Counted from the stretch's first letter, positions 1 to 9,370 are shown. The stretch is 64,000 bases of DNA from Flagellimonas flava (GCF_900129665.1 NZ_FQWL01000005.1:151085-215084), one strand, 5' to 3'. Notes: generated by a model not told the origin, from the sequence alone. A program made the numbers and translations.

Positions 1-840
1 GATAAGGGCAATATTGAAGTCAAACAGGCCGATCCATTCAAAAATTCTAAAATATTTGGACTTAATGTTCTGGGTATCCAAATTGGAAAGTGTTTTTCCG
101 TAAATCTCATTGCTCTTGGCTTCGAGCTCATCAAAATTCTCCAAAAACACTTCAAAATTTCCCACCTCATCATTCTTCCACTTGTTCATGCGCTGAATAT
201 GACGGATATCGATAAAGACATAGGTATCCAACTCATCAAATCCGCTTTCATAAATACCAACAATACTGAATTTTCTATTATTTGGTACTCTGGAGGGGTC
301 CCCATCCTTTAAGAAAAAAGAGAAGAAGGAATCACCAACACCCAATTGAAGTTTGTTGGCCAACAATTTGGATATTAGCACCTCATCATTCAGCTTTCCA
401 GTATAATCTGGGAGTTGCCCATCCACAAGAAATTCCTCAAAAAAATGCCAGTTATAATCCGTTCCCACTCCTTTGGCCAGCATGCCCTCAAAGGTATCCT
501 CTGTCCGGATAATTCCTCCCTTAGTCGCAACCGCCTGGACATGATCAACTCCTTCCACGTCCTTGAATTCAGGATAAAAATCTTGTTTTATAGAAATGGG
601 AGCAACGGAAACTTCCGAGGCATTGTTATCGTAATTGGAAATTTGGATATGGCCATGAAAAGCAGAGACCTTTTCCCTTATTTTATACTTGAGGCCCACA
701 CCGGTGGCTATAGCTATGAGCATCATCACCAACCCTATTGCAATAGCAGCAATGGCAATTTTTATTATAGGGGCGGAAATGCTAATTTTATGCTCCTTCC
801 CTGTAATCAGGCGTTTGGCAATAAACAATTCTAAATTCAA
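1..840 (-). CDS. ABC transporter permease, FtsX/LolC-LolE type (N-terminal part, runs off the window)
   Basis: Read on the minus strand, the first 280 codons encode an N-terminal cytoplasmic segment (NLELFIAKRLITGKE), one membrane helix at about residues 22-45 and then a long extracytoplasmic domain, which is the layout of MacB/LolE-type permeases. Such proteins move lipoproteins or other envelope substrates with a separate ATPase, which is not visible here. The start is inferred to be TTG at 840 because the family's N-terminus begins there and no in-frame ATG precedes the first helix. The only nearby ATG (out of frame, 851) opens a four-codon ORF whose stop overlaps the TTG. A consensus -7 box (TACTTTTG) lies at 864-871, inside the divergent gene. 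The family is clear; the substrate is unknown. Confidence 0.85.
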   Translation of the reverse strand, partial: MNLELFIAKRLITGKEHKISISAPIIKIAIAAIAIGLVMMLIAIATGVGLKYKIREKVSAFHGHIQISNYDNNASEVSVAPISIKQDFYPEFKDVEGVDHVQAVATKGGIIRTEDTFEGMLAKGVGTDYNWHFFEEFLVDGQLPDYTGKLNDEVLISKLLANKLQLGVGDSFFSFFLKDGDPSRVPNNRKFSIVGIYESGFDELDTYVFIDIRHIQRMNKWKNDEVGNFEVFLENFDELEAKSNEIYGKTLSNLDTQNIKSKYFRIFEWIGLFDFNIALI

Positions 841-843
841 CGA

Positions 844-2082
844 ATGCCCATTTTATCTCTCTTCAAAAGTACAGTTTTATTGTTGGTTTTTACCGTGTTT
901 CTTGGCGGATGCGGCGAGAGCCTGAAAGCCAAGGTAGCAAAGGACGCTCCTGCTGAAATACGCAAGAGCGAACCAGGCACCATAATAGTTGCCGCCAACA
1001 GGACCGAAGCCTACCTTCCCTTGCTCCGGGGCAAAAAGATAGCTGTGGTGGCCAATCAGACCAGTGTAGTATTCCATAAAACAGGACATACCCATTTGGT
1101 GGATTCGCTTCTTGCACTTGAAATTGATATCGCAAAAGTTTTTGCTCCAGAACATGGCTTCCGTGGAAAAGCGGATGCTGGAGAATTGGTGAAAGATGGT
1201 ACGGACACCCAAACAGGATTGCCCATTTTTAGCCTCTATGGAAAAAACAAAAAGCCCAGCCAAGAACAATTGGAAGGTTTGGATTTGGTTTTGTTTGACA
1301 TACAAGATGTTGGTGTGCGTTTTTACACCTATATCGCCACCTTGCAATTGGTAATGGAAGCCTGCGCAGAAAAAGGTATTCCTATAATCGTATTGGATAG
1401 ACCCAACCCCAATGGACATTATGTAGATGGCCCTTCGATGGAGTTAGAACATACAGGTTTCTTGGGTATGACTCCAATTCCGTTGGTATATGGGATGACC
1501 ATTGGGGAATATGCCCAACTAATCAATGGGGAAAAATGGCTTGAAAATGGAAAAAAGGTGGACCTGACCATAATTTCGTTGGAAAACTACACCCATCAAT
1601 CGGCATATCACTTACCTATAAGGCCTTCTCCCAATTTACCCAATGACACTTCCATTACGCTTTACCCAAGTTTGGGACTTTTTGAAGGTACCAATGTTAA
1701 TGCAGGTCGTGGAACCGAATTTCAATTCCAACGCTATGGGGCTTCCTTTTTAGATAGTACCAAGTATGATTTTAACTATGTTCCCAAGCCTAACTTTGGT
1801 TCCAAATATCCAAAAGAAGATGGTAAAAAATGTTTTGGAAAGGATCTAACGGAACATGAACGAATGCATTTGGTGAACCTGGAGTGGCTATTGGAAGCTT
1901 ATCATAATTCCATTGATAAATCAGAATTCTTTAGGACCGATTCCTTTACCAAACATGCGGGAACAGCATTGCTCCAACAGCAAATAACCAATGGAAAAAC
2001 TGCATCGGAAATTGCAGCTAGTTGGCAAAATGATTTGGACGAATTCAAAAAAATTAGAGAAAAATACCTGCTCTACGATTGA
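844..2082 (+). CDS. namZ: Exo-beta-N-acetylmuramidase NamZ-like lipoprotein (DUF1343 / GH171)
   Basis: A 412-residue protein with a lipoprotein signal (FLGGC, lipidated Cys23) followed by a full DUF1343 domain. Family landmarks are FAPEHGFRG (about 100-108, with the conserved Glu103) and DIQDVGVRFYTYI (about residue 155). Characterised members remove terminal MurNAc from peptidoglycan fragments, so a role in muropeptide turnover or recycling in the periplasm is likely. The gene is head-to-head with the FtsX-type permease, with only three bases between the two start codons. Its last ten bases overlap the end of the convergent hydroxylase gene. Family assignment is secure; activity is inferred. 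Confidence 0.85.
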   Translation: MPILSLFKSTVLLLVFTVFLGGCGESLKAKVAKDAPAEIRKSEPGTIIVAANRTEAYLPLLRGKKIAVVANQTSVVFHKTGHTHLVDSLLALEIDIAKVFAPEHGFRGKADAGELVKDGTDTQTGLPIFSLYGKNKKPSQEQLEGLDLVLFDIQDVGVRFYTYIATLQLVMEACAEKGIPIIVLDRPNPNGHYVDGPSMELEHTGFLGMTPIPLVYGMTIGEYAQLINGEKWLENGKKVDLTIISLENYTHQSAYHLPIRPSPNLPNDTSITLYPSLGLFEGTNVNAGRGTEFQFQRYGASFLDSTKYDFNYVPKPNFGSKYPKEDGKKCFGKDLTEHERMHLVNLEWLLEAYHNSIDKSEFFRTDSFTKHAGTALLQQQITNGKTASEIAASWQNDLDEFKKIREKYLLYD

Positions 2083-2909
2083 CTTTCTGTAGTTGGTTTT
2101 CGGTATTTATGAAAAGGTTGTTTTAAAAGTCCCATCACGCTACTGTTTTCCTTTTCATCTGGAAAGGTATCCACCCCATACACGATTTTATCCGTATCGA
2201 GATACATATAGGTGCCAAAAAGTCGGTCCCAAATCGCAAAAATATTTCCGTAGTTGGAATCGGTATAGGGAAGCTTATAATGGTGATGCACTTTATGCAT
2301 ATCTGGACTTACGATAATCCAACTTATGGCTTTATCCACTTTTTTGGGCAATTGGATGTTGGCATGATTAAATTGAGACAAAACCACTGAAAGGCTTTGG
2401 TAAAGCATGATAATTCCTATTGGGGCACCGACTATAAAAACTCCAATAAGGGTAAATGAATAGCGAATAAGGCTCTCCAATGGGTGATGCCGATTAGCTG
2501 TTGTGGTATCCACGTTATGATCGGAATGATGCACTAAATGAACCATCCACAAAGGCTTCACCTTATGCTCCACCAAATGCGCGGTGTAAGCGCCAATTAA
2601 ATCCAAAAGCAGTACACCAAGGAATACATATAACCAGAGTGGTATTTGGGGCAACCAATTGATAATTCCAAAGTCGTTGGCCACTGCCCAATCCGATGTC
2701 TTTAAAAGTAAAAATGCCAACGGAAAGTTGACCAAGATGGTGGTCAATGTAAAAAAGAAATTAGGAACGGAATGCCGCCATTTCTTGTAATCCACCCTAA
2801 ACAAGGGCACAATCCCCTCAAGTATCCAGAAAAAAGTTATCCCCCCAACCAAAATAAGGCTTCGGTGCAAGGCTGGAATGTTTTCGAAATAGTGAATAAT
2901 CTGCTCCAT
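2073..2909 (-). CDS. Sterol desaturase / fatty acid hydroxylase family membrane protein
   Basis: A 278-residue polytopic protein with the eight-histidine di-iron motif set of the family: HLVEH at 111-115, HLVHHSDH at 124-131, HH at 141-142 and a late HKVHHHY near residue 205. Hydrophobic segments flank these clusters. Members are membrane-bound di-iron oxygenases that hydroxylate or desaturate lipids; the substrate here cannot be told from sequence. The 3' end overlaps namZ by ten bases, tail to tail. It follows the YkgJ-type gene by about 20 bases on the same strand, so the two may be co-transcribed. Confidence 0.9.
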   Translation of the reverse strand: MEQIIHYFENIPALHRSLILVGGITFFWILEGIVPLFRVDYKKWRHSVPNFFFTLTTILVNFPLAFLLLKTSDWAVANDFGIINWLPQIPLWLYVFLGVLLLDLIGAYTAHLVEHKVKPLWMVHLVHHSDHNVDTTTANRHHPLESLIRYSFTLIGVFIVGAPIGIIMLYQSLSVVLSQFNHANIQLPKKVDKAISWIIVSPDMHKVHHHYKLPYTDSNYGNIFAIWDRLFGTYMYLDTDKIVYGVDTFPDEKENSSVMGLLKQPFHKYRKPTTESQS

Positions 2910-2930
2910 ATTCCCAAATATAAGAAATCG

Positions 2931-3425
2931 TTAGAGCTTCAATCTTCGTTTCATTTCCTCCACAATATGAAATGCGGCAGGACAAATGGCCACATTTTTA
3001 AGGGTCAAATTGCTGATTTGTTGGAACTTTTTTCGGTCCGTATGGGGAAACTCCCGACAAGCTTTGGGTCTAACATCATAAATCGAACAATAATTATCAG
3101 CTCCTAAAAACGCGCAAGGTACTTCTTGCAATATATAATCGTTTTCTTCATCCAAACGGAGGTACTGGGCGATGAATTGGGATGGTTTTAGTCGGAAGAA
3201 CTTCGCAATTCGCTCAATGTCGGTATTGGTAAAAAGAGGACCCGTGGTCTTACAGCAGTTGGCACATTGCAAGCAATCCGTTCTTTCAAATTCATCTTGG
3301 TGCAGTTCCTGCATCACATAGTCCAAGTTCTTGGGCGGACGTTTTTTAAGCTTTGCGAAGAACTTTTTGTTCTCCGCATGTTTTTCCCGAGCTTTTTGGG
3401 GCAATTGTTCGATTTCCTTTTCCAT
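2931..3425 (-). CDS. YkgJ family cysteine-cluster protein
   Basis: A small cytoplasmic protein with the Cys cluster CLQCANCC, later cysteines at CAF, YCS and KACREFP, and the KxCREFP signature of the YkgJ/DUF YkgJ family, which is thought to bind zinc or iron. No enzymatic activity is established for the family. I place the start at 3425 (MEKEIEQLPQ), because conserved residues begin there and a consensus -7 box (TAAGTTTG) ends a few bases upstream. The frame stays open to an ATG at 3509, which would add 28 unconserved residues and overlap the start codon of the divergent methyltransferase. Confidence 0.82.
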   Translation of the reverse strand: MEKEIEQLPQKAREKHAENKKFFAKLKKRPPKNLDYVMQELHQDEFERTDCLQCANCCKTTGPLFTNTDIERIAKFFRLKPSQFIAQYLRLDEENDYILQEVPCAFLGADNYCSIYDVRPKACREFPHTDRKKFQQISNLTLKNVAICPAAFHIVEEMKRRLKL

Positions 3426-3507
3426 CTCGGACAAACTTAAAAAACTGTTTTCATTTAAACCTTTATCTGCAATTAATGTCCCACTTTTGTAGCAGTAATT
3501 CTGAATC

Positions 3508-4218
3508 ATGGAAGATGTGTTTGGCCAAGCACTTTTAGACTATCACTCCAACAACTATTCGGAGGATATTAAAACCATTTCATCACTGGACGAAGAGGAC
3601 GTGATTCCCTTGCCCTATTTATTTAGGAATTATGATCAAATGCCACCACTGGAACAAAATGCACTTCAGCTAGCACGGGGCACCATCCTTGATATTGGTT
3701 GTGGTGCTGGCGGACATGCCCTTTACCTGCAAGAAAAGGGTCTTGCCGTAACTGCTTTGGATCAGTCGGAAGGGGCAATACAAGTATGCCAGGAAAGAGG
3801 TGTAAAAAAAACGGTACACAGCTCGGTTTTGAGCTATCAGAAGGAAAAATACGACACTCTTCTGCTCTTGATGAACGGCATTGGACTGGCCGGGAGGCTG
3901 GTCGATATGGTCCAGTTCCTAAACCATCTTAAAAAACTGTTGAAACCCAATGGCCAAGTACTGTTGGACTCCAGCGATATCATTTATATGTACGAACAAG
4001 ATGAGGATGGCGGGTATTGGATTCCATCCAGCGACCAATACTACGGGGAAGTAACTTTTACCATGGAGTACAAAGGGGAAAAAAGCGCCCCTTTTCCATG
4101 GCTCTATTTGGATTTTAACACCTTACAGAACGCTTCTTGGGCCAACGGTTTAGCGTGTGAGCTTGTAAGTGAGGGAAATCATTACGACTATTTAGCAAAA
4201 CTTTCGTTTCAACAATAA
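3508..4218 (+). CDS. Class I SAM-dependent methyltransferase
   Basis: A 236-residue protein with the class I methyltransferase fold signature ILDIGCGAGGHALYLQEKG (motif I, about residues 61-79) and an acidic strand end (ALDQSEGAI) that binds the SAM ribose. The N-terminal 55 residues are typical of small-molecule methyltransferases rather than RNA enzymes, but the substrate is unknown. It is divergent from the YkgJ-type gene. If the longer YkgJ start were used, the two start codons would overlap in a CATG. Confidence 0.85.
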   Translation: MEDVFGQALLDYHSNNYSEDIKTISSLDEEDVIPLPYLFRNYDQMPPLEQNALQLARGTILDIGCGAGGHALYLQEKGLAVTALDQSEGAIQVCQERGVKKTVHSSVLSYQKEKYDTLLLLMNGIGLAGRLVDMVQFLNHLKKLLKPNGQVLLDSSDIIYMYEQDEDGGYWIPSSDQYYGEVTFTMEYKGEKSAPFPWLYLDFNTLQNASWANGLACELVSEGNHYDYLAKLSFQQ

Positions 4219-4261
4219 TAGAATTGGTCTTACACCGTTCTACTAAAACATAGTATTACCC

Positions 4262-5065
4262 ATGAAAAAGAAACTTCTCCTTTACACCTTGCTTGGATTA
4301 GGTTTTGTAATCAGTTGCTCCAAAGATTCTGATGACACTCCACCGGAACCAGTCGCCCAGGTGGACAAAACTGCCAATCTTCAGGTTACCGGCTCTTCCG
4401 CCAATGATTTTCTTTCCAATGCCAATTTCGATCGACTTGTATTTGAGATTGCCCATGTGGAGGGATTCAGACCTACGGCAACCACTATTGCCAATTTTGA
4501 GAATTTTATAAGGGAAACTACTTTTAAGACCAATATCGAGTTTACCTTCCTAAGTCTTCCCTCTCCGGGTGAGACAGATTTAACCACTCAGGAAGTAGCG
4601 GATTTGGAAGAAGAAAACAGAACCGTGTATAATGATGGTACTACTTTGGCCACATATATCTATTTTGCGGATGCTCCTTCAGTAGGTGATGATTTGGATG
4701 AAGGTCTAGTTACCTTGGGAGCCGTTTACAGGAACACGTCCATGGTTATCTACGAATCCACTATTAGGGATTTGGCCAGCAGAAGCAATACCATTACGGT
4801 CACCGATGTGGAAAGTGCCACACTGCATCATGAATTTGGTCATCTTTTAGGTTTGGTGGACTTGGGTACGGACGAAGTAAACCCACATGAAGATCCCGAA
4901 GCGGAAAACCATTGCGTGGTGGATGGTTGTCTCATGCGGGCCCAAATAGAATTTGGTGGTCCAATGATGAAACTTTTGGAAAGCAACGCCGCCAAAGGCT
5001 CCGCAGTAGTTCCGGTTTTAGACGCCGAATGTATGTTGGACCTGCAGGCCAACGGAGGCAGGTAA
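4262..5065 (+). CDS. Metzincin-type zinc protease lipoprotein
   Basis: A 267-residue lipoprotein (lipidated Cys19, followed by an acidic linker KDSDDTPPEP). The zinc site is HEFGHLLGLVD (His190, Glu191, His194, Asp200), matching the extended HExxHxxGxxD form of metzincins. A candidate Met-turn (CLM, Met225) follows about 25 residues later. It is probably anchored in the outer membrane or periplasm and may act on peptides or envelope proteins. It stands alone, after the methyltransferase and convergent with queE. The motif supports an active enzyme; the substrate is unknown. Confidence 0.82.
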   Translation: MKKKLLLYTLLGLGFVISCSKDSDDTPPEPVAQVDKTANLQVTGSSANDFLSNANFDRLVFEIAHVEGFRPTATTIANFENFIRETTFKTNIEFTFLSLPSPGETDLTTQEVADLEEENRTVYNDGTTLATYIYFADAPSVGDDLDEGLVTLGAVYRNTSMVIYESTIRDLASRSNTITVTDVESATLHHEFGHLLGLVDLGTDEVNPHEDPEAENHCVVDGCLMRAQIEFGGPMMKLLESNAAKGSAVVPVLDAECMLDLQANGGR

Positions 5066-5086
5066 AACTTTCTTTGAAAACCCAGA

Positions 5087-5719
5087 CTAGGGAATATTCA
5101 AATATTTATGCGTTTGTAATGACACCTTCCATTTGGGGTGCTGCATGACATAATCTACAATCAAGGGTACCATTTTTTCCCTGACACTCCATTCAGGCTG
5201 AAGATACAATATGCAGTCTTCACTAACTTTTTGGGCCTGTTCCTCGGCAAATACAAAGTCATGTCTATTGTACACTATCACTTTCAACTCATGGGCGAGT
5301 GGATAGATTTCAGGTACAGGAAGTTTGTTCTTTTTGGGGGAAAGGCATATCCAATCCCAAATCCCAGTGAGTGTATAGGCCCCTGAAGTTTCTATATGGG
5401 TCTGCAGTTTTTTGTCCTTTAACCCGGTGGTCAACGGTCCCATATCCCAAGTAAGGGGCTCACCGCCAGTAATTACAATGGTGTCAGAATAGGTATTGGC
5501 ATTTTCAATAATATTTTCAATAGCTGTGGGTGGATGCGTTTCTGCATTCCAGCTTTCCTTTACATCACACCAATGGCATCCTACGTCACAACCACCAACT
5601 CGAATAAAATAGGCTGCAGTACCCTTATGGTAACCTTCACCTTGAATGGTATAAAATTCCTCCATTAAAGGTAGCATCTTACCCTGTTCCACTAATTGCA
5701 TGACATCCGCTGTAACCAT
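5087..5719 (-). CDS. queE: 7-carboxy-7-deazaguanine synthase (radical SAM)
   Basis: QueE converts 6-carboxy-tetrahydropterin to 7-carboxy-7-deazaguanine in the queuosine pathway. The sequence shows the N-terminal substrate segment EEFYTIQGEGYHKGTAAYFIR, the cluster-binding CDVGCHWC (CX3CX2C), and the VITGGEPL glycine motif. The length (about 210 residues) fits the short flavobacterial form. Several in-frame ATGs exist: 5734, 5719 and 5701. I favour 5719, because 5734 adds only MYLCR and lies in the spacer to the divergent ATPase gene. Confidence 0.92.
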   Translation of the reverse strand: MVTADVMQLVEQGKMLPLMEEFYTIQGEGYHKGTAAYFIRVGGCDVGCHWCDVKESWNAETHPPTAIENIIENANTYSDTIVITGGEPLTWDMGPLTTGLKDKKLQTHIETSGAYTLTGIWDWICLSPKKNKLPVPEIYPLAHELKVIVYNRHDFVFAEEQAQKVSEDCILYLQPEWSVREKMVPLIVDYVMQHPKWKVSLQTHKYLNIP

Positions 5720-5839
5720 TCGGCAAAGATACATTGGATGTTTGGATTTTTGGAAAGAATGCCCATTCCCAAATCCATGAGTGATAAGGAATTGACATCA
5801 TGGCTAAAATTACCCTATTTTTATGCCAAATTGAAAACC

Positions 5840-7357
5840 ATGGGAGCCACCGATAAATTCTTTGAGCATATAGAAAAAGGATATACCACCAAAGGCGATT
5901 TCATTACTATGGGTGCTGGAATGTTGGATGGGGAAGCAGTGACCAATGCCTTGGTAAAAGTTCCTTTAAAAACATTGAACAGACATGGTCTTATCGCCGG
6001 AGCGACGGGTACGGGAAAGACCAAAACCCTCCAGGTGATTGCTGAGAATCTATCCGATAAGGGAATTCCTGTTCTATTGATGGATCTTAAGGGGGATTTA
6101 AGCGGCATTGCCCAACCTAGTCCAGGGCATCCCAAAATTGATGAACGCCATGAAAAAATTGGAATTCCTTTTGATGCAAAGGCCTTTCCAGTGGAGATTT
6201 TATCGCTTTCCGAGCAAGATGGCGTTCGATTGAGGGCCACCGTATCCGAATTTGGACCCGTACTTTTAAGTCGAATTTTGGACCTAACGGTTACCCAAGA
6301 AGGGATTATGGCCGTGGTATTTAAATATTGTGATGACAACAAGCTTCCCCTTTTGGATCTAAAAGATCTTAAAAAGGTGTTGCAATATGCCACCGGTGAG
6401 GGCAAAAAGGAATTTCAGGCCGATTATGGTCGTATTTCCACAAGTTCCACAGGTACAATTCTCCGAAAGATTATCGAATTGGAACAGCAGGGTGCAGACC
6501 TCTTTTTTGGAGAAAAATCCTTTGAAGTGGATGATTTGGTCAGAATCGATGAAAACGGCAGGGGCTATATCAATATCATAAGATTGACAGATATCCAAGA
6601 CAGACCGAAACTGTTCTCCACTTTTATGTTAAGTCTTTTGGCAGAGATTTATAGTTCGTTTCCAGAGCAGGGAGATAGTGACCGTCCAGAATTGATCCTT
6701 TTTATTGATGAGGCCCATCTCATCTTCAAAGAAGCATCCAAGGCTCTGTTAGATCAAATAGAGAGCATCGTTAAATTGATTCGATCTAAGGGAATTGGTC
6801 TTTATTTTGTGACCCAAAACCCAACGGACGTACCAGATGATGTTCTGGCCCAATTGGGGTTAAAGGTGCAACATGCCTTAAGAGCATTTACAGCCAAAGA
6901 CAGAAAGGCCATCAAACTGACTGCGGAAAATTACCCTGATTCGGAATTCTATGACACCAAAGAAGTACTTACGTCTCTAGGTATAGGGGAAGCCCTAATA
7001 TCCGCATTGGACGAAAAAGGCCGACCTACCCCGTTGGCCGCGACCTTACTGCGTGCTCCAATGAGTCGTATGGATGTGCTCACGGCAAAAGAGCTAAAAG
7101 AAACCCTAGGAAAATCCAGTCTCATCAAAAAATATAATGATGAAATCGATAGGGAAAGTGCTTATGAAATCCTAAATGAAAAAATAGAAAAGGCGCAGGA
7201 AGAGGCGGAAAAGGAGAAGGAGAGGGAACGAAAAACCTCATCAAGAAGAACTTCTTCATCCCGAAGAAGCACACGAATGAACCCCGTTGTAAAAGTATTA
7301 ACCAGCGCTACTTTTATTCGTGGTGTTTTGGGCGTCTTAAAAAAAGTGATACGATAA
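5840..7357 (+). CDS. HerA/DUF853-family ATPase (helicase HerA-like, YjgR type)
   Basis: A P-loop ATPase with NRHGLIAGATGTGKTKT (Walker A, residues 54-61 from this start), LILFIDEAHLIF (Walker B) and the VTQNPTDVPDDVLAQLG motif typical of DUF853. A charged coiled-coil-like stretch rich in Glu, Lys, Arg and Ser precedes the C-terminus. These proteins resemble the HerA/FtsK DNA pumps, but their cellular role is unclear. The frame is open from 5696 with ATGs at 5759 and 5777. I chose 5840 because conserved sequence starts near it and a promoter-like pair (TTG at 5791, TATTTTTA just upstream) precedes it. It lies 3 bases before the next gene. Confidence 0.85.
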   Translation: MGATDKFFEHIEKGYTTKGDFITMGAGMLDGEAVTNALVKVPLKTLNRHGLIAGATGTGKTKTLQVIAENLSDKGIPVLLMDLKGDLSGIAQPSPGHPKIDERHEKIGIPFDAKAFPVEILSLSEQDGVRLRATVSEFGPVLLSRILDLTVTQEGIMAVVFKYCDDNKLPLLDLKDLKKVLQYATGEGKKEFQADYGRISTSSTGTILRKIIELEQQGADLFFGEKSFEVDDLVRIDENGRGYINIIRLTDIQDRPKLFSTFMLSLLAEIYSSFPEQGDSDRPELILFIDEAHLIFKEASKALLDQIESIVKLIRSKGIGLYFVTQNPTDVPDDVLAQLGLKVQHALRAFTAKDRKAIKLTAENYPDSEFYDTKEVLTSLGIGEALISALDEKGRPTPLAATLLRAPMSRMDVLTAKELKETLGKSSLIKKYNDEIDRESAYEILNEKIEKAQEEAEKEKERERKTSSRRTSSSRRSTRMNPVVKVLTSATFIRGVLGVLKKVIR

Positions 7358-7360
7358 CTA

Positions 7361-7906
7361 ATGAAAAAGATTGTTTTGTTATTGGGTATGAGCATGGTAA
7401 TCCTTCAGTCCTGTGCAGAAAAAGATACTACCTTCCTCATATCTGAAACCAGCGTGGGACCTCTTCAAAGAACAACACCTGTAAAAGAAATTGAAACCAT
7501 TTTTGTTGGAGATTCCATTGTACAGGACTCTCTCAAAACGAACATTGGTGGAAAAACCGACCGAATTAAGATTTTCGAAAAAGGTGGAAAACATCTGCTT
7601 ACCCTTACACCATCGTCGGATAGTATCCCGAGCATAGAAAATATAAGGGTTTTTGATTCCCGATACACCACGAGCAGTGGCGTAGGCCTGCATAGCACTT
7701 TTCAGGATATCCAAAGAAACTATGGTATTAAAAAGATTGTAACTACCCTGAACAGCGTGGTGGTTTTTCCAAAAAACAGCAATCTTTATTTTACCATAGA
7801 CAAGGAGGAACTTCCTTCCAACTTACGCTACACCGTAGCCAACATTGAGGCCGTTCAAATACCTGGAACGGCCAAAATCAAATATTTGATGGTGGGCTGG
7901 GAATAG
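7361..7906 (+). CDS. Hypothetical lipoprotein
   Basis: A 181-residue protein with a lipoprotein signal (VILQSCAEK, Cys18) and no domain I recognise. The mature part is beta-rich, with repeated IxxIxVFDSRY/TVANIEAV-like strands, and is probably periplasmic. It begins three bases after the HerA-like ATPase stop and is almost certainly co-transcribed with it. That pairing gives no clear functional hint, because the ATPase is cytoplasmic. Existence as a gene is well supported by the signal peptide and the spacing. Confidence 0.8.
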   Translation: MKKIVLLLGMSMVILQSCAEKDTTFLISETSVGPLQRTTPVKEIETIFVGDSIVQDSLKTNIGGKTDRIKIFEKGGKHLLTLTPSSDSIPSIENIRVFDSRYTTSSGVGLHSTFQDIQRNYGIKKIVTTLNSVVVFPKNSNLYFTIDKEELPSNLRYTVANIEAVQIPGTAKIKYLMVGWE

Positions 7907-7982
7907 ACCGCTTGTTAATTAATTCCTAAAGAGCGGGCAGGCTTACCTTCATTTGGGTAATTTGAGGACAAACTCCAACCCA

Positions 7983-8945
7983 ATGAAAAATAGATATTTA
8001 AGCTTGCTTCTCTTGTTGCCTTATTTAGGAATGGCCCAATACGATTACGAACCTTCGGCCGAACATCCGTTTGGGCTACCAAATCCCAATGCCCCAACCG
8101 AGCTCTTGGATTTTGCGCCTCTTATCGGTGAATGCAATTGTACATCTGCAACCAGGAACCCAGATCAAACCTGGGCAGAACCTGTGAGTATGGTTTGGCG
8201 CTTTAAATACATTATGAACGGTATGGGGGTACAGGATGAAACTTTAAAGGAGGACGGCACTTACTCAGGGAGTATTCGTCAGTTTATTCCAGATAGCACT
8301 CGATGGTATGTACATTACTACAGTTCGGGCTCGCCATCTCCTTCGTTGCCTACTTGGGAAGGTAATAAAGCCAAAGAAGGAAAGATCATATTATATAGGG
8401 AACAAAAAGCTCCCAATGGGATGGATGGTTATTATCGCCTTTCTTTCTATGATATCGACGGGCAAGGCTTCAAATGGATTGGGGAATGGGTGAACAAAGA
8501 CGAATCTGTTGTTTTCCCAACTTGGAAAATTGATTGTTCCAACGGTAAAATCCAACAAGGAAATGAAGACGAAAAACGTTACATAAGGGAAGCCTCTAAA
8601 AAGTTTTCCAAAGCCTTTATCGAACAAGATTTTGAGGCCATGGCCAATTCCTATACCAAGGATGCCAAACTCATTCCTTTGGGCACTCCCATTGTGGAAG
8701 GTAGGGAAGCCATAAAACAACGATGGATTTTGGGGAAAGACACCAAGGTCCTTAGTCATAGTATGGATGATACCGAAATTACCGTTTTAGGAGACCAAGC
8801 CTACGATTATGGCTATTATAAAGGAACCAGCAAGAAAGGGGATGAACCCATTTCCGAATGGAAGGGAAAGTATGTGGTGGTCTGGAAAAAAGAGGAAGGT
8901 TCTTGGAGAATGTATATTGATATTTGGAATCGCCTCAAGGATTAA
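7983..8945 (+). CDS. Secreted two-domain protein: DUF1579-like plus SnoaL/DUF4440-like
   Basis: A signal peptide (MKNRYLSLLLLLPYLGMAQ) precedes a roughly 180-residue beta-barrel-like domain resembling DUF1579 (WxGxxxC start, RQFIPDSTRWYVHYYS, WKIDCSNG end). A C-terminal NTF2/SnoaL-like domain of about 125 residues follows (FIEQDFEAMANSYTKDAKLIP ... WKGKYVVVWKKEEGSWRMY). Such domains bind small hydrophobic ligands or act as isomerases; no catalytic role can be asserted here. I start at 7983 because the signal peptide begins there; an ATG at 7953 only adds ten polar residues. The last four bases overlap the convergent HxlR gene. Confidence 0.8.
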   Translation: MKNRYLSLLLLLPYLGMAQYDYEPSAEHPFGLPNPNAPTELLDFAPLIGECNCTSATRNPDQTWAEPVSMVWRFKYIMNGMGVQDETLKEDGTYSGSIRQFIPDSTRWYVHYYSSGSPSPSLPTWEGNKAKEGKIILYREQKAPNGMDGYYRLSFYDIDGQGFKWIGEWVNKDESVVFPTWKIDCSNGKIQQGNEDEKRYIREASKKFSKAFIEQDFEAMANSYTKDAKLIPLGTPIVEGREAIKQRWILGKDTKVLSHSMDDTEITVLGDQAYDYGYYKGTSKKGDEPISEWKGKYVVVWKKEEGSWRMYIDIWNRLKD

Positions 8946-9370
8946 AGCAGTCCATATTTTTCTCTATTTGCCAGTACTTTGGGGCTGTTGGTCTGCATCC
9001 ATTCTGTCAGCTCCAGTAGTTTTTCTACATAGGACTGCCCAAACTCGGTAAGCCTATACTCCACTCTGATTGGTACTTCGGCATAGGCTTTTCTTTGGAT
9101 GTAACCATCTGCTTCCAGCACTTTCAAGCGCTGACTCAAAACCTTATTTGAAATTCCGTACACAAACTTTTTAAGCTTATTGAACCGTAATACCGGGAAG
9201 TATCCCAACCATAGGATAATCAATGCGCTCCATTGGTCAGATGCCACGGACATCACATCCCTTACCGGACATAATTCAGGCGGGTTCTTATAATCAATGT
9301 GGCCAAACATTTTTTGCAACTTTTTTGCCGTTCTAATCTTCTGATTATCAGCGATAGTTTCTGATTCCAT
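8942..9370 (-). CDS. HxlR-family winged-helix transcriptional regulator
   Basis: A 142-residue protein with the HxlR core: CPVRDVMSVASDQWSALIILWLG, then FNKLKKFVYGISNKVLSQRLKVLEADG (recognition helix and wing), then VEYRLTEFGQ. Members often respond to quinones, aldehydes or other reactive electrophiles through the N-terminal Cys, which is present here (Cys at about residue 35). It is divergent from the alpha/beta hydrolase, and a perfect short palindrome lies at that gene's start, so the hydrolase is the likely target. Confidence 0.88.
   Translation of the reverse strand: MESETIADNQKIRTAKKLQKMFGHIDYKNPPELCPVRDVMSVASDQWSALIILWLGYFPVLRFNKLKKFVYGISNKVLSQRLKVLEADGYIQRKAYAEVPIRVEYRLTEFGQSYVEKLLELTEWMQTNSPKVLANREKYGLL

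Noticed and set aside
877..1419. Long antisense open frame (180 residues) inside namZ
   Set aside because: It is fully within a gene with strong family evidence, has no recognisable domain and looks like a codon-bias shadow.
5821..6405. Antisense open frame (194 residues) inside the HerA-like ATPase gene
   Set aside because: No family resemblance; the plus-strand frame carries Walker motifs.
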